From a virus: a stretch of DNA of 44,054 nt. The notes under the pieces are model-generated. The model did no database searches. It had not been told where the DNA came from and worked only from the letters and a program-made list of their open reading frames with translations. The translations under genes and the position numbers were made by a program. The first letter of the stretch is position 1. The number at the start of each line of letters is the position of its first letter. Location: IMG/VR virus record IMGVR_UViG_3300046557_000653, positions 1 through 44,054 of that record, one strand, 5' to 3'. Shown here piece by piece: positions 7,840-13,401 of the stretch.

Positions 7840-7929
7840 TGAGCGGGGTGGGGTTGTGAACCCACTGGCACCCAGTAGCTACCCGGGCGTCCTTACAGAA
7901 TTTGCTGACCGTCGTCGGCCTCTCCGCTC
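7840..7929 (-). ncRNA. Structured RNA F, cloverleaf-like
   Basis: No convincing ORF. Closing stem GAGCGG/CCGCTC (7929-7924 with 7846-7841), then three hairpins: 7920-7917/7910-7907 (loop GACGAC), 7892-7885/7873-7867 (one bulge, one G-U) and 7865-7861/7852-7848 with loop TTCACAAC, close to a T-loop. The last hairpin sits one base from the closing stem, as a T-arm does. A CTTTTT run follows the 3' side. No usable anticodon arm, so not a normal tRNA. Probably the last member of the array that starts at the RNA B promoter. Confidence 0.5.
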
Positions 7930-7937
7930 GTAAAATT

Positions 7938-8043
7938 TGGTGACGGCCCGGGGACTCGAACCCCGGCGCGTGCAGCAGGCGTATCAAGAGTGTTGACGCT
8001 CTCTCCAATCCTGGTCAACCTGCACACGGAAACCAACGCCATC
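7938..8043 (-). ncRNA. tRNA-like RNA E with encoded CCA end
   Basis: The 3' part is canonical: T-arm CGGGG-TTCGAGT-CCCCG (7965-7949), one-base step, acceptor strand GCCGTC (7947-7942), discriminator A and CCA (7940-7938). The 5' acceptor strand GATGGC (8043-8038) pairs with it (6 bp, one G-U). In place of D and anticodon arms there is a short GG-containing loop (TTGGTTTC) and a 9-bp helix, 8028-8020 with 7975-7967, capped by a further 6-bp stem (8019-8014/7997-7992). At 106 nt it resembles a tmRNA tRNA-like domain more than a decoding tRNA; no anticodon can be assigned and no tag frame is visible. Could also be a decayed class II tRNA. Confidence 0.55.
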
Positions 8044-8048
8044 AGCTG

Positions 8049-8099
8049 AGGCGGGTCACCCTCCACCGGGGGTTCCGCGGGTCGCGTTTGCAACCGCCT
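8049..8099 (-). ncRNA. Structured RNA D, three-way-junction fold
   Basis: Closing stem AGGCGG/CCGCCT (8099-8094/8054-8049) encloses hairpin CGCG-ACC-CGCG (8086-8076) and a 4-bp hairpin 8073-8070/8061-8058. Individual helices are short and the region is GC-rich, so this member is supported mainly by repeating the layout of RNA A and B. Confidence 0.35.
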
Positions 8100-8107
8100 G
8101 CCGCTTC

Positions 8108-8153
8108 CACCCCAATAATCGGACTTTCCGATGGCTCTCGCCCGTCCGGGGTG
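8108..8153 (-). ncRNA. Structured RNA C, three-way-junction fold
   Basis: Closing stem CACCCC/GGGGTG (8153-8148/8113-8108) encloses GGC-GAGA-GCC (GNRA loop, 8142-8133) and ATCGGA-AAG-TCCGAT (8132-8118). The two hairpins abut, as in a stacked junction. No protein-coding alternative is convincing. Confidence 0.45.
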
Positions 8154-8164
8154 ACGCGCCTCAA

Positions 8165-8231
8165 CCGACAAAAATCACTGTCGGTGGCGTGCGCTCCCGC
8201 ACATTGTTTGGGCACCCCCAAACCACCGACA
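8165..8231 (-). ncRNA. Structured RNA B, three-way junction with an alternative helix
   Basis: Perfect 9-bp closing stem TGTCGGTGG/CCACCGACA (8231-8223/8187-8179) encloses TTTGGG-GGTG-CCCAAA (8222-8207) and GTGCG-GGAG-CGCAC (8202-8189). The first hairpin stacks directly on the closing stem. Downstream, TGTCGG (8170-8165) can pair instead with CCGACA of the closing stem, giving two mutually exclusive folds. The predicted transcription start of its promoter (about 8230) coincides with the 5' end of the closing stem. A 67-codon GTG frame runs across the region but shows no protein-like features. Confidence 0.7.
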
Positions 8232-8234
8232 TAG

Positions 8235-8283
8235 TAAAGTGCCACACGTCCATCAAACCGTCAAGCGGGTTTCGCAACGTATT
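8235..8283. repeat. 49-bp direct repeat, copy 1 (promoter of RNA B)
   Basis: Identical to 8407-8455. It comprises the -10 box, spacer, -35 box and the bases encoding a YVAKPA gene tail. The adjoining bases 8284-8299 also match the copy at 9052-9067. Confidence 0.9.
8236..8264 (-). promoter_or_regulatory. Promoter of RNA B
   Basis: TTGACG (8264-8259), 17 bp, CACTTT (8241-8236). Predicted start about 8230, at the first base pair of RNA B. Likely also drives RNAs C to F. Confidence 0.7.
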
Positions 8284-8311
8284 TTTTTCTGTCCAGCGTC
8301 CTCAACTGACA

Positions 8312-8400
8312 TCGACTGAAGAAGGCGAACCGACCGTCGTCCGCGACCACTGCCGCGGGGGCGAACCCTTTCCTACGACCGTTTCGCCTGCTTCAATCGA
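8312..8400 (-). ncRNA. Structured RNA A, long closing stem with two hairpins
   Basis: An 18-bp closing stem (8400-8383 with 8329-8312) has one mismatch and one G-U pair. It continues into a second helix of 8 bp with one mismatch (8382-8375/8340-8333). Inside are GGG-TTCG-CCC (8368-8359, a UUCG tetraloop) and CCGCG-GCAGTGGT-CGCGG (8358-8341). An 18-bp near-perfect pairing over this distance is unlikely by chance. The promoter upstream predicts initiation at about 8401, the end of the stem. No ORF. Its layout (closing stem plus two adjacent hairpins) matches RNA B although the sequences differ. Confidence 0.75.
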
Positions 8401-8406
8401 CACCCA

Positions 8407-8455
8407 TAAAGTGCCACACGTCCATCAAACCGTCAAGCGGGTTTCGCAACGTATT
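8407..8455. repeat. 49-bp direct repeat, copy 2 (promoter of RNA A and 3' end of Mom-like gene)
   Basis: Identical to 8235-8283. On the minus strand it encodes the last residues of the Mom-like protein (QYVAKPA-stop) and then the promoter of RNA A; the TGA stop is part of the -35 box. Confidence 0.9.
8408..8436 (-). promoter_or_regulatory. Promoter of RNA A
   Basis: TTGACG (8436-8431), 17 bp, CACTTT (8413-8408). Predicted start at 8401-8402, directly at the closing stem of RNA A. Confidence 0.7.
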
Positions 8456-9026
8456 GTTTTACGGGATATAACACCAGCTTAAACCGAAACTTAGATATCC
8501 GTGGAACCCGAACCAACTCGGCCCCTGCCGGGACATTTCCCCGCCGCCCATATTTTTTGCCCGTGCGTGCGTCGGCATAGTCGTGCCGCGGAGTTTTGCG
8601 CCCCTCATCGGTGCGGCCATCGGCCACCCAGTTCGCAGCGCGATAGATGGTCCCGGCGTGCCCGGCGCTGGGGTCCGCGTAGGATACAAGGAACTGCACT
8701 TCGGGATGGTTGCGGCGAATGTATTTCACGCTGCCGGAAATGGCCCATGTTTCGGCATTGGCGGGCACCTCGTCAAGCAGGTAAAGTCTGGCTAGCTCCC
8801 AAGTTTTTCCCCCATACCGCACATCCGACTGTTTGGGCGGTGCCGAGTATAGCACCATCCCAACCAGCTTACCAAAAGAAAAAATGCCGAGGGATAGCAG
8901 GACAATGGCGGGGCGTTTTTTGAGATAATGGACAGCGACGAATGGAGCGACCGCGCGCAGAGATACCGGCCGCAATTCCGAATTTTTACGCCATTCGGAG
9001 TCAAAGACAGGTCCAAAGGGTTTCAT
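8433..9026 (-). CDS. Mom-like DNA base-modification protein
   Basis: 197 residues from the ATG at 9026. The region YADPSAGHAGTIYRAANWVADG (about 116-137), preceded by ELARLYLLDEVPANAETW, is the hallmark of the phage Mu Mom family, a GNAT-fold group that adds a carbamoylmethyl-type group to adenine N6 and protects phage DNA from restriction. DYADARTGKKYG and the preceding R/H-rich stretch also fit. The C-terminus VAKPA is shared with the upstream gene through a DNA repeat. The start lies 2 nt after that gene's stop, so translation is coupled. Activity on this phage's DNA is inferred. Confidence 0.85.
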   Translation of the reverse strand: MKPFGPVFDSEWRKNSELRPVSLRAVAPFVAVHYLKKRPAIVLLSLGIFSFGKLVGMVLYSAPPKQSDVRYGGKTWELARLYLLDEVPANAETWAISGSVKYIRRNHPEVQFLVSYADPSAGHAGTIYRAANWVADGRTDEGRKTPRHDYADARTGKKYGRRGNVPAGAELVRVPRISKFRFKLVLYPVKQYVAKPA

Positions 9027-9028
9027 GG

Positions 9029-9067
9029 TCAAGCGGGTTTCGCAACGTATTTTTTTCTGTCCAGCGT
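9029..9067. repeat. 39-bp partial copy of the promoter-associated repeat
   Basis: Matches 8261-8299 exactly. Here it is the true 3' end of the DUF4258-like gene (LDRKKYVAKPA-stop), suggesting this was the source of the copies next to RNA A and RNA B. Confidence 0.9.
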
Positions 9068-9394
9068 GCGGTGGTTGTCGTCCGCCCGATTCAGCCAGAC
9101 CGTTTTCACCCGGCAGTCCGGGAGGGACACCGCCAAGACAAGGTCCCAGCCCGGGCGGGAGGGCAGCGCCTGCCTCACCAGAACCCCGCTGGCGCGTCGG
9201 AACCACGTCTCGACGTGGACGATGGTCCAGGCGTCCAGGGCCAGGGAAACGGGCAGCTCGTGCGAGCGCAGCCCGTCCTGGAAGGCGGCTTCTGCCGCGT
9301 GCCGGGTGTAAACCAGCCGGGAAAAATTCACGGCTCGGACTTCTGCCACCAAAGGGGCGGGCAGGTAGATGTCGCGGTGGAAGTCTAGTCGCAC
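9029..9394 (-). CDS. DUF4258-like small protein
   Basis: 121 residues from a GTG at 9394, chosen because it follows a good ribosome site (GGAAGGA) and overlaps the upstream stop. VYTRHAAEAAFQDGL near the N-terminus and VKTVWLNRADDNHRTLDRKKY at the end are typical of a common family of small proteins with His/Arg-rich motifs (DUF4258-like, related to RelE-fold or toxin-like proteins). No antitoxin-like partner is certain; the 76-aa upstream gene overlaps it. Function unknown. Confidence 0.7.
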   Translation of the reverse strand: MRLDFHRDIYLPAPLVAEVRAVNFSRLVYTRHAAEAAFQDGLRSHELPVSLALDAWTIVHVETWFRRASGVLVRQALPSRPGWDLVLAVSLPDCRVKTVWLNRADDNHRTLDRKKYVAKPA

Positions 9395-9615
9395 GGCAGG
9401 TCCTTCCACACCCAGAGCGGGTGTCCGCCGTTCTCGTCCGGCAGCGCGATGTTGATGCGCTCCTGGATTTTCGCGGTAACGTTGTTGCACTCGATTGCCG
9501 CCGAACAATATTCGTCGAGGTCGTCGGACTGAAACCGCAATGCACGGCGCGCGGCTTCCTCAGAGGCGTGCTGCGAGGCGACGACGGTGAAAACGATTCG
9601 GAATTGCTTTTTCAT
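9385..9615 (-). CDS. Hypothetical protein, 76 aa
   Basis: MKKQFRIVFTVVASQHASEE at the N-terminus, acidic C-terminal half ending WVWKDLPCD. Reads like a small alpha/beta protein. Overlaps the DUF4258-like gene by 10 bp. Not recognised. Confidence 0.7.
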   Translation of the reverse strand: MKKQFRIVFTVVASQHASEEAARRALRFQSDDLDEYCSAAIECNNVTAKIQERINIALPDENGGHPLWVWKDLPCD

Positions 9616-9619
9616 GGGA

Positions 9620-9847
9620 TTACGTTCCGTAAGTGCCCCAGTCCGGCATGGCCGGCGAGATGCTAGCTATCGTGGCATCAAGCACATGCGCGTCGATGGG
9701 CGTGTGCTCGTAGGCGCGCACCACATACGCGTCGGGCTCCTCGCGATAGAATTTTTCCAAGGCCGCCCGCAGGCTGTCCGCGCTCAGGTCGCGGCGGTTT
9801 ACCACCACGCCGTCTTTGCGGAATTTCCAAACAATCGAGTAGCTCAT
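9620..9847 (-). CDS. Hypothetical protein, 75 aa
   Basis: Starts MSYSIVWKFRKDGVVVNRRDL; predicted beta hairpin followed by an amphipathic helix (SADSLRAALEKFYREEPDA). The ATG at 9847 is preferred over a TTG at 9856 that overlaps the previous stop. Not recognised. Confidence 0.7.
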   Translation of the reverse strand: MSYSIVWKFRKDGVVVNRRDLSADSLRAALEKFYREEPDAYVVRAYEHTPIDAHVLDATIASISPAMPDWGTYGT

Positions 9848-9852
9848 GGGAG

Positions 9853-10047
9853 TCAAATTTTGTTCACTTCCACACTGATGCGGCCCACTTGGTGGGGCGC
9901 CAGCGAACGACCGGAAGACGATATCAGCAGCGCATACTTGCGCGCGGACACCTTCACGAAGGGGCCGAGGTCGTCCATGAACGGCATCCCGTCATGGTTG
10001 AATTTGAACTTGTCGCCTACGGCGAGGTTTTTGAAGGTCGTTTTCAT
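9853..10047 (-). CDS. Hypothetical protein, 64 aa, leaderless
   Basis: MKTTFKNLAVGDKFKFNHDG with a compact beta-rich look (KFSV/ISVEV strands). ATG is 5 nt after a GACATT -10 box. Small proteins beginning with a similar NLAVGDKF segment are common in phages; role unknown. Confidence 0.7.
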   Translation of the reverse strand: MKTTFKNLAVGDKFKFNHDGMPFMDDLGPFVKVSARKYALLISSSGRSLAPHQVGRISVEVNKI

Positions 10048-10052
10048 GGCAC

Positions 10053-10081
10053 AATGTCGCCCAGGTCGGGCGGGTTGTCAA
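10053..10081 (-). promoter_or_regulatory. Class II leaderless promoter
   Basis: TTGACA (10081-10076), 17 bp, GACATT (10058-10053), 5 nt to ATG. The spacer element CGACCTGGGC is shared with the promoter at 11153-11181. Confidence 0.8.
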
Positions 10082-10082
10082 A

Positions 10083-10385
10083 TTAAAGTTTGTCCACCGC
10101 CGCTGAAAGGGGGCGGTCCTCGCCGATGTGAGCAGCAATTTTTGCGATTAGCGCCTGTTCCAGCGTGACATCGTAGTAAGTGAACCCGGCGGGGGTTGAT
10201 ACGCAAAAGGTTACGATTGCCTTGTTGTTGCCGATACGATTGGCGCCGACGTGCACCGGATTGACCGAAATGTGTCGATGTTTTTTCATGGGTGTTGGAT
10301 TCGCAACCGGCCCGGTGGAGCATTCGCAGGAGCGATAAGAACAGCCGCACTGGCGGCAAACGGGGTGGCCTAATGGATAGCTCAT
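10083..10385 (-). CDS. Hypothetical protein with N-terminal Cys cluster, 100 aa
   Basis: N-terminus MSYPLGHPVCRQCGCSYRSC holds a CxxCxC-x4-CxC zinc-knuckle-like cluster. The rest (ANRIGNNKAIVTFCVSTPAGFTYYDVTLEQAL) looks like a small beta-rich domain. A second possible start at M33 (MKKHRHIS) would drop the Cys cluster; the first is kept because it sits 2 nt after the previous stop. Confidence 0.65.
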   Translation of the reverse strand: MSYPLGHPVCRQCGCSYRSCECSTGPVANPTPMKKHRHISVNPVHVGANRIGNNKAIVTFCVSTPAGFTYYDVTLEQALIAKIAAHIGEDRPLSAAVDKL

Positions 10386-10387
10386 AA

Positions 10388-10645
10388 TTATTCGTCGCGT
10401 TGGGGGTTCAAGCGGTTAAACTCCGCGGCCTCGGCCAGGGCGGCCTCGTAGTCCCAGGAGATGGTAACCACGCCCGTGCTGCCCATTCGCACCAGCGCCC
10501 AGCCCGGGCGCTGTTCGATGACCTCGGCCAATGGACTGATGGCGCCCTCGGTCAGCTCGGACAGCAGGAAAAACAGGTCCCGCGCTTCGTGGGTGAAAGC
10601 CTGTTGCTCGCGGCCTCCGGCGATGTGGGTGACGTGAAAGGTCAT
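10388..10645 (-). CDS. Hypothetical protein, 85 aa, leaderless
   Basis: MTFHVTHIAGGREQQAFTHE, then an amphipathic helix and WALVRMGSTGVVTISWDYEAAL. ATG is 5 nt after its -10 box. Not recognised. Confidence 0.7.
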   Translation of the reverse strand: MTFHVTHIAGGREQQAFTHEARDLFFLLSELTEGAISPLAEVIEQRPGWALVRMGSTGVVTISWDYEAALAEAAEFNRLNPQRDE

Positions 10646-10650
10646 AACTG

Positions 10651-10679
10651 AATGTCGCTCAGGTCGGTGCGATTGTCAA
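10651..10679 (-). promoter_or_regulatory. Class II leaderless promoter
   Basis: TTGACA (10679-10674), 17 bp, GACATT (10656-10651), 5 nt to ATG. The TGA stop of the upstream gene (10678-10676) lies inside the -35 box. Confidence 0.8.
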
Positions 10680-10906
10680 ACGACGGTCGCAAAATTTTTG
10701 TCCTCGCGGAAGTGGCACAAGTAGCTGTCGCTGTTCCAGCTACGGAAGGTGTAAAAACGGCCCTCGAACGACAGCACCTTTTTGTGGATTTTTTTCACGT
10801 CGTCCCAGCCGTCCGGGATGCGAATTTGCAGCCAGTGGGAGCCGTCCGCCTGCGTGATGGGCGTGACCGGGATGAACGCTTCGACTTTGGCAAGGTTCTT
10901 GCTCAT
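10676..10906 (-). CDS. Hypothetical protein, 76 aa
   Basis: MSKNLAKVEAFIPVTPITQA; contains WLQIRIPDGWDDVKKIHKK and an aromatic-rich end. Not recognised. Ends within the next promoter. Confidence 0.7.
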   Translation of the reverse strand: MSKNLAKVEAFIPVTPITQADGSHWLQIRIPDGWDDVKKIHKKVLSFEGRFYTFRSWNSDSYLCHFREDKNFATVV

Positions 10907-10910
10907 GGGA

Positions 10911-11147
10911 TTAGGCTAAGGTCATGTCGATGGACATCGGGACAAACACGAAGCTATACAGCGCGCGCTTGAACCAGTTGACGCGCACATCGTAGCGCGC
11001 ATCAAGGAAGTGGGCCAATTTGTCCCAGGCGGTGAATTCGCCGGCAAACTTGCCATCGACCATCAGGAAGGACGTTTCGCGGAGGCCGCAAGGCGCGCTC
11101 AGGACAATCCGGGGGTGTTTCACGGGGGTTTTGAAGTTCATTCTCAT
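10911..11147 (-). CDS. Hypothetical protein, 78 aa, leaderless
   Basis: Begins MRMNFKTPVKHPRIVLSAPC; a second ATG two codons later is possible, but the first sits at the expected transcription start (5 nt from GACCTT). Not recognised. Confidence 0.65.
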   Translation of the reverse strand: MRMNFKTPVKHPRIVLSAPCGLRETSFLMVDGKFAGEFTAWDKLAHFLDARYDVRVNWFKRALYSFVFVPMSIDMTLA

Positions 11148-11152
11148 GTGAT

Positions 11153-11181
11153 AAGGTCGCCCAGGTCGGGCAGGTTGTCAA
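11153..11181 (-). promoter_or_regulatory. Class II leaderless promoter
   Basis: TTGACA (11181-11176), 17 bp, GACCTT (11158-11153), 5 nt to ATG. Stop codon of the next upstream gene is embedded in the -35 box. Confidence 0.8.
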
Positions 11182-11477
11182 GCGGTGCGCGGGAGATTTT
11201 TCAGGTATTCGTATTGGCTCGGGGGGATGTCTTTGAAGTCGACCACCTCGAGGAGGGTCCAATGGGCCGAACCGTAGACTTTACCATGGCGCCGAGCGCG
11301 CGGGGACGCTGCGAAAAGCTCCACGCGCAGAGGCCAGCAGCACGCAAAGCCGGGCTCCCGCTGGGTCAGCTGGCGGATGGCCCGCGCGCGCAGCGCAGGC
11401 AGGGTTTTCCCGGACAGCGTGATGATGACGGCGCCCCGGAAGATAACCCGGGCGCGATAGGTGATTTGGTCGGTCAT
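11178..11477 (-). CDS. Hypothetical protein, 99 aa
   Basis: From the ATG at 11477: MTDQITYRARVIFRGAVIIT, basic middle (RARAIRQLTQREPGF), ending PPSQYEYLKNLPRTA. Not recognised. Follows the previous gene by 4 nt. Confidence 0.65.
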   Translation of the reverse strand: MTDQITYRARVIFRGAVIITLSGKTLPALRARAIRQLTQREPGFACCWPLRVELFAASPRARRHGKVYGSAHWTLLEVVDFKDIPPSQYEYLKNLPRTA

Positions 11478-11481
11478 AAAA

Positions 11482-11673
11482 TTAGGAAAGGCGAATCCAG
11501 GTGCCGCGAGCAAAAATGTGGTCCGCAAATTCTTGGTCGGTGAGCAGGCCGTCCGGGCAGGGACACGACCAGGACCACCGAGCGCCGGCATCTTCGTAGC
11601 GCACCGCGGCCAGCGCCTCCGCGCGCGTCGGGAGGCTGGGGAGGTTTTCCGTAAAAATCGTTGTATCATTCAT
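11482..11673 (-). CDS. Hypothetical protein, 63 aa, leaderless
   Basis: MNDTTIFTENLPSLPTRAEA; WSWSCPCPDGLLTDQEFADH in the second half. ATG is 6 nt after TACCTT. Not recognised. Confidence 0.65.
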   Translation of the reverse strand: MNDTTIFTENLPSLPTRAEALAAVRYEDAGARWSWSCPCPDGLLTDQEFADHIFARGTWIRLS

Positions 11674-11679
11674 GTGGGT

Positions 11680-11707
11680 AAGGTATCACGGGCGCGCCGC
11701 TGCGCAA
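11680..11707 (-). promoter_or_regulatory. Class II promoter (TTGCGC variant)
   Basis: TTGCGC (11707-11702), 16 bp, TACCTT (11685-11680), 6 nt to ATG. The -10 flank GTGATACCTTAC is the same at 12627-12654. Confidence 0.65.
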
Positions 11708-11717
11708 GTCCGTAGTT

Positions 11718-11882
11718 CTACGGTTTGATTGCCCAGCGTTTCGCGTATTGCTCGAGCAGTCGCTGCGCGTGCCGGCGGGACAGCTTCACCGAGGGGGTGG
11801 AAACCAGCCGGGCCAGCCGGTGCATACTCACGCCGTAGGTGTAGCCGTGCCGCAGCATTTTCAGGATGTGCCGGGCGGTCAC
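11718..11882 (-). CDS. Small basic helix-turn-helix-like protein
   Basis: 54 residues from a GTG at 11882 that overlaps the upstream stop (ATGTGA). ARHILKMLRHGYTYGVSMHRLARLV then SVKLSRRHAQRLLEQYAKRW reads as two helices with a turn and a recognition-like helix, suggesting DNA binding. Call by pattern only. Confidence 0.5.
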   Translation of the reverse strand: MTARHILKMLRHGYTYGVSMHRLARLVSTPSVKLSRRHAQRLLEQYAKRWAIKP

Positions 11883-12157
11883 ATCGGCCCCCCGTCCAGG
11901 AAAGCCACCGGCGACTGATGTGGCAGGGGGTATGTGCAGGGGCAAAAGTGAACGTCGCCCCAGGCGTCCGCCAGCTCCAGCCCCTCATTCATCTGGTCCG
12001 CGTAGATGTCCCGCACAACGGCCTCCTGGCTGATGTATTCGCCCGTGGAATTTTGCTCGCGCGCCAGCCGGGCGCAGTGTGCGCAGCCGGTCGCGTGCAC
12101 AACGAATTGACCTTTGGACTGGTCGCGGAGGTTCGCTCCAAAAATGGTGAGTTTCAT
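11879..12157 (-). CDS. Hypothetical protein with CxxC pairs, 92 aa
   Basis: MKLTIFGANLRDQSKGQF, HATGCAHCARLAREQN, then an acidic helix and HFCPCTYPLPH. The two CxxC/CxC pairs with nearby His could bind zinc. Not recognised. Confidence 0.65.
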   Translation of the reverse strand: MKLTIFGANLRDQSKGQFVVHATGCAHCARLAREQNSTGEYISQEAVVRDIYADQMNEGLELADAWGDVHFCPCTYPLPHQSPVAFLDGGPM

Positions 12158-12163
12158 GGCAGC

Positions 12164-12340
12164 TCAGAGTAGACCGGCGTTCATCAGGTCCGCGTAGGCG
12201 CGCTGGTAGCAGCCCTGGAGGCTCCACAGCGTGCCGGTGGCGTGAAGGTGGCGGAACAGCTCAACCGTCTGGTCCAGGTCGAGCTCGCCCGATTCCCAGG
12301 CGATGATGCCGCAGACGATGTCGTAAGGTGGGTTTTTCAT
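12164..12340 (-). CDS. DUF7417-like small phage protein
   Basis: 58 residues: MKNPPYDIVCGIIAWESGEL, then TVELFRHLHATGTLWSLQG and CYQRAYADLMNAGLL. This matches a widespread small phage protein whose core is IIA(W/Y)ExGELD, VELFxxL, WxLQGxY (seen in many actinophages and others). Function unknown. Too short to appear with usual ORF cut-offs. Ends 6 nt before the next gene. Confidence 0.8.
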   Translation of the reverse strand: MKNPPYDIVCGIIAWESGELDLDQTVELFRHLHATGTLWSLQGCYQRAYADLMNAGLL

Positions 12341-12357
12341 GGTCGTGGTGAATGAGG

Positions 12358-12621
12358 TTACAGCGCCGCCGGCACGAAAAAGCTCGAGCCGGACACCATG
12401 CGGGTGAGGTGGCTGCCCCAGTCCGCGCGCATCACGGTCGTGATGACCGGCAGCGGGATGGTCTGCCCGTTCCGGTTGAGCGGAGGCAGGGGGAAGTATT
12501 GGAGCTTCACCTTATCGGGGGTGACCTCGGTGATGGTGGCGCTGAAGGTGGCGCCGTCGCAGAACCGGCGATAAATCACCGCGGCTCCAATGTCTTTTTG
12601 GCTGAATGAGTTTTTCATCAT
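12358..12621 (-). CDS. Hypothetical protein, 87 aa, leaderless
   Basis: Starts at either of two adjacent ATGs (12621 or 12618): MMKNSFSQKDIGAAVIYRRF. Beta-rich, with FSATITEVTPDKVKLQYF resembling a small SH3-like barrel. ATG lies 5 nt after TACCTT. Not recognised. Confidence 0.7.
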   Translation of the reverse strand: MMKNSFSQKDIGAAVIYRRFCDGATFSATITEVTPDKVKLQYFPLPPLNRNGQTIPLPVITTVMRADWGSHLTRMVSGSSFFVPAAL

Positions 12622-12626
12622 GGTGT

Positions 12627-12654
12627 AAGGTATCACGGGCCTGCCGGATTGCAA
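12627..12654 (-). promoter_or_regulatory. Class II promoter (TTGCAA variant)
   Basis: TTGCAA (12654-12649), 16 bp, TACCTT (12632-12627), 5 nt to the first ATG. Confidence 0.65.
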
Positions 12655-12670
12655 GCCCGAGGAACTACGG

Positions 12671-13003
12671 TTAGGCATACCAGGAGCAATACGCCTTTTC
12701 GCCCGGGGCCACCCAGACGCAGACGCCGTAAGTCGCGGACAGGGCCGGGCGGGTGCCGCAGACGCTGATGCGCCGACGAGTTTCCGGACCGGTGAAGGCA
12801 TCGCTCACCGGCTGCACGTAGCAGCACATACCGCCCCTGTCGCTGCCCGGAACGGGCTGGCTCGAGATGGGCCGCACGATGGCGTATTTCGCGGTGACGC
12901 GGACCACCTGATAGTAGTCCACGTTCGTCTGGTCGTAGCCCCAGGAGTTTCGGAAAATGTCGCCCACCTTTGGGAGGGACACAGCTTTGTCGAGGTCGTT
13001 CAT
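12671..13003 (-). CDS. Conserved phage protein with WGYDQTNVDYYQVV motif
   Basis: 110 residues. VGDIFRNSWGYDQTNVDYYQ is a signature I recognise from a widely distributed phage/plasmid small-protein family of unknown function; a second strand pair (YAIVRPISSQP) and a Trp-rich C-terminus follow. Probably a small beta-barrel. Function not known. Confidence 0.7.
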   Translation of the reverse strand: MNDLDKAVSLPKVGDIFRNSWGYDQTNVDYYQVVRVTAKYAIVRPISSQPVPGSDRGGMCCYVQPVSDAFTGPETRRRISVCGTRPALSATYGVCVWVAPGEKAYCSWYA

Positions 13004-13007
13004 AAAG

Positions 13008-13355
13008 TTAGAAATTAGGCCAATCGGGGGTGAGGTTTTGCACGGGCTGCTGGTCCGCGTAGAGCGCTTGCAGGCGGTCTTTGGCCGCGGTTAGCTCGGC
13101 GCTCAGCCGCTCGATTTCCTTGCGCATGGGGGTGGCAACCAGCTCCACCTCGGGGTTCTTGAGCGCGTAATTGCCGTGCGCGGTGGGCGCTTCTTTGCGC
13201 CAGACGGTCCAGCGGGCTAATTTGCGCGGGCAAACACACCCATCGGGCTCGCCGCTCGGCTTCAATTCACGCTCCGTCCAAAAAGTGAAGCCGCGCACCA
13301 GCGCCGACTTGCAAATCGCGGCCCCGGTCCAGATGTCGATTATGATTTTGCTCAT
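13008..13355 (-). CDS. Hypothetical protein with C-terminal coiled coil, 115 aa, leaderless
   Basis: MSKIIIDIWTGAAICKSALV, then a Cys-containing linker and MRKEIERLSAELTAAKDRLQ, a clear heptad stretch. ATG is 5 nt after GACCTT. Not recognised. Confidence 0.7.
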   Translation of the reverse strand: MSKIIIDIWTGAAICKSALVRGFTFWTERELKPSGEPDGCVCPRKLARWTVWRKEAPTAHGNYALKNPEVELVATPMRKEIERLSAELTAAKDRLQALYADQQPVQNLTPDWPNF

Positions 13356-13360
13356 GGGAT

Positions 13361-13389
13361 AAGGTCGGCCATCCGTGGCCGGTTGTCAA
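13361..13389 (-). promoter_or_regulatory. Class II leaderless promoter
   Basis: TTGACA (13389-13384), 17 bp, GACCTT (13366-13361), 5 nt to ATG. Confidence 0.75.
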
Positions 13390-13401
13390 GTGGTTAATTT
13401 T

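Noticed and set aside
7840-7929. RNA F as a tRNA-Tyr (CTGTAA present)
   Set aside because: No anticodon stem forms around CTGTAAG, the T-loop has eight bases and lacks the conserved A58, and no CCA is encoded.
7938-8043. RNA E as a tmRNA
   Set aside because: Tag-coding frame, pseudoknots and the conserved tmRNA 5' sequence are missing; only the tRNA-like domain resembles it.
8042-8245. 67-codon GTG frame on the minus strand over RNAs B to D
   Set aside because: Composition is not protein-like, there is no ribosome site, and the frame crosses strong RNA stems whose 5' end fits the promoter start. Kept as structured RNA.
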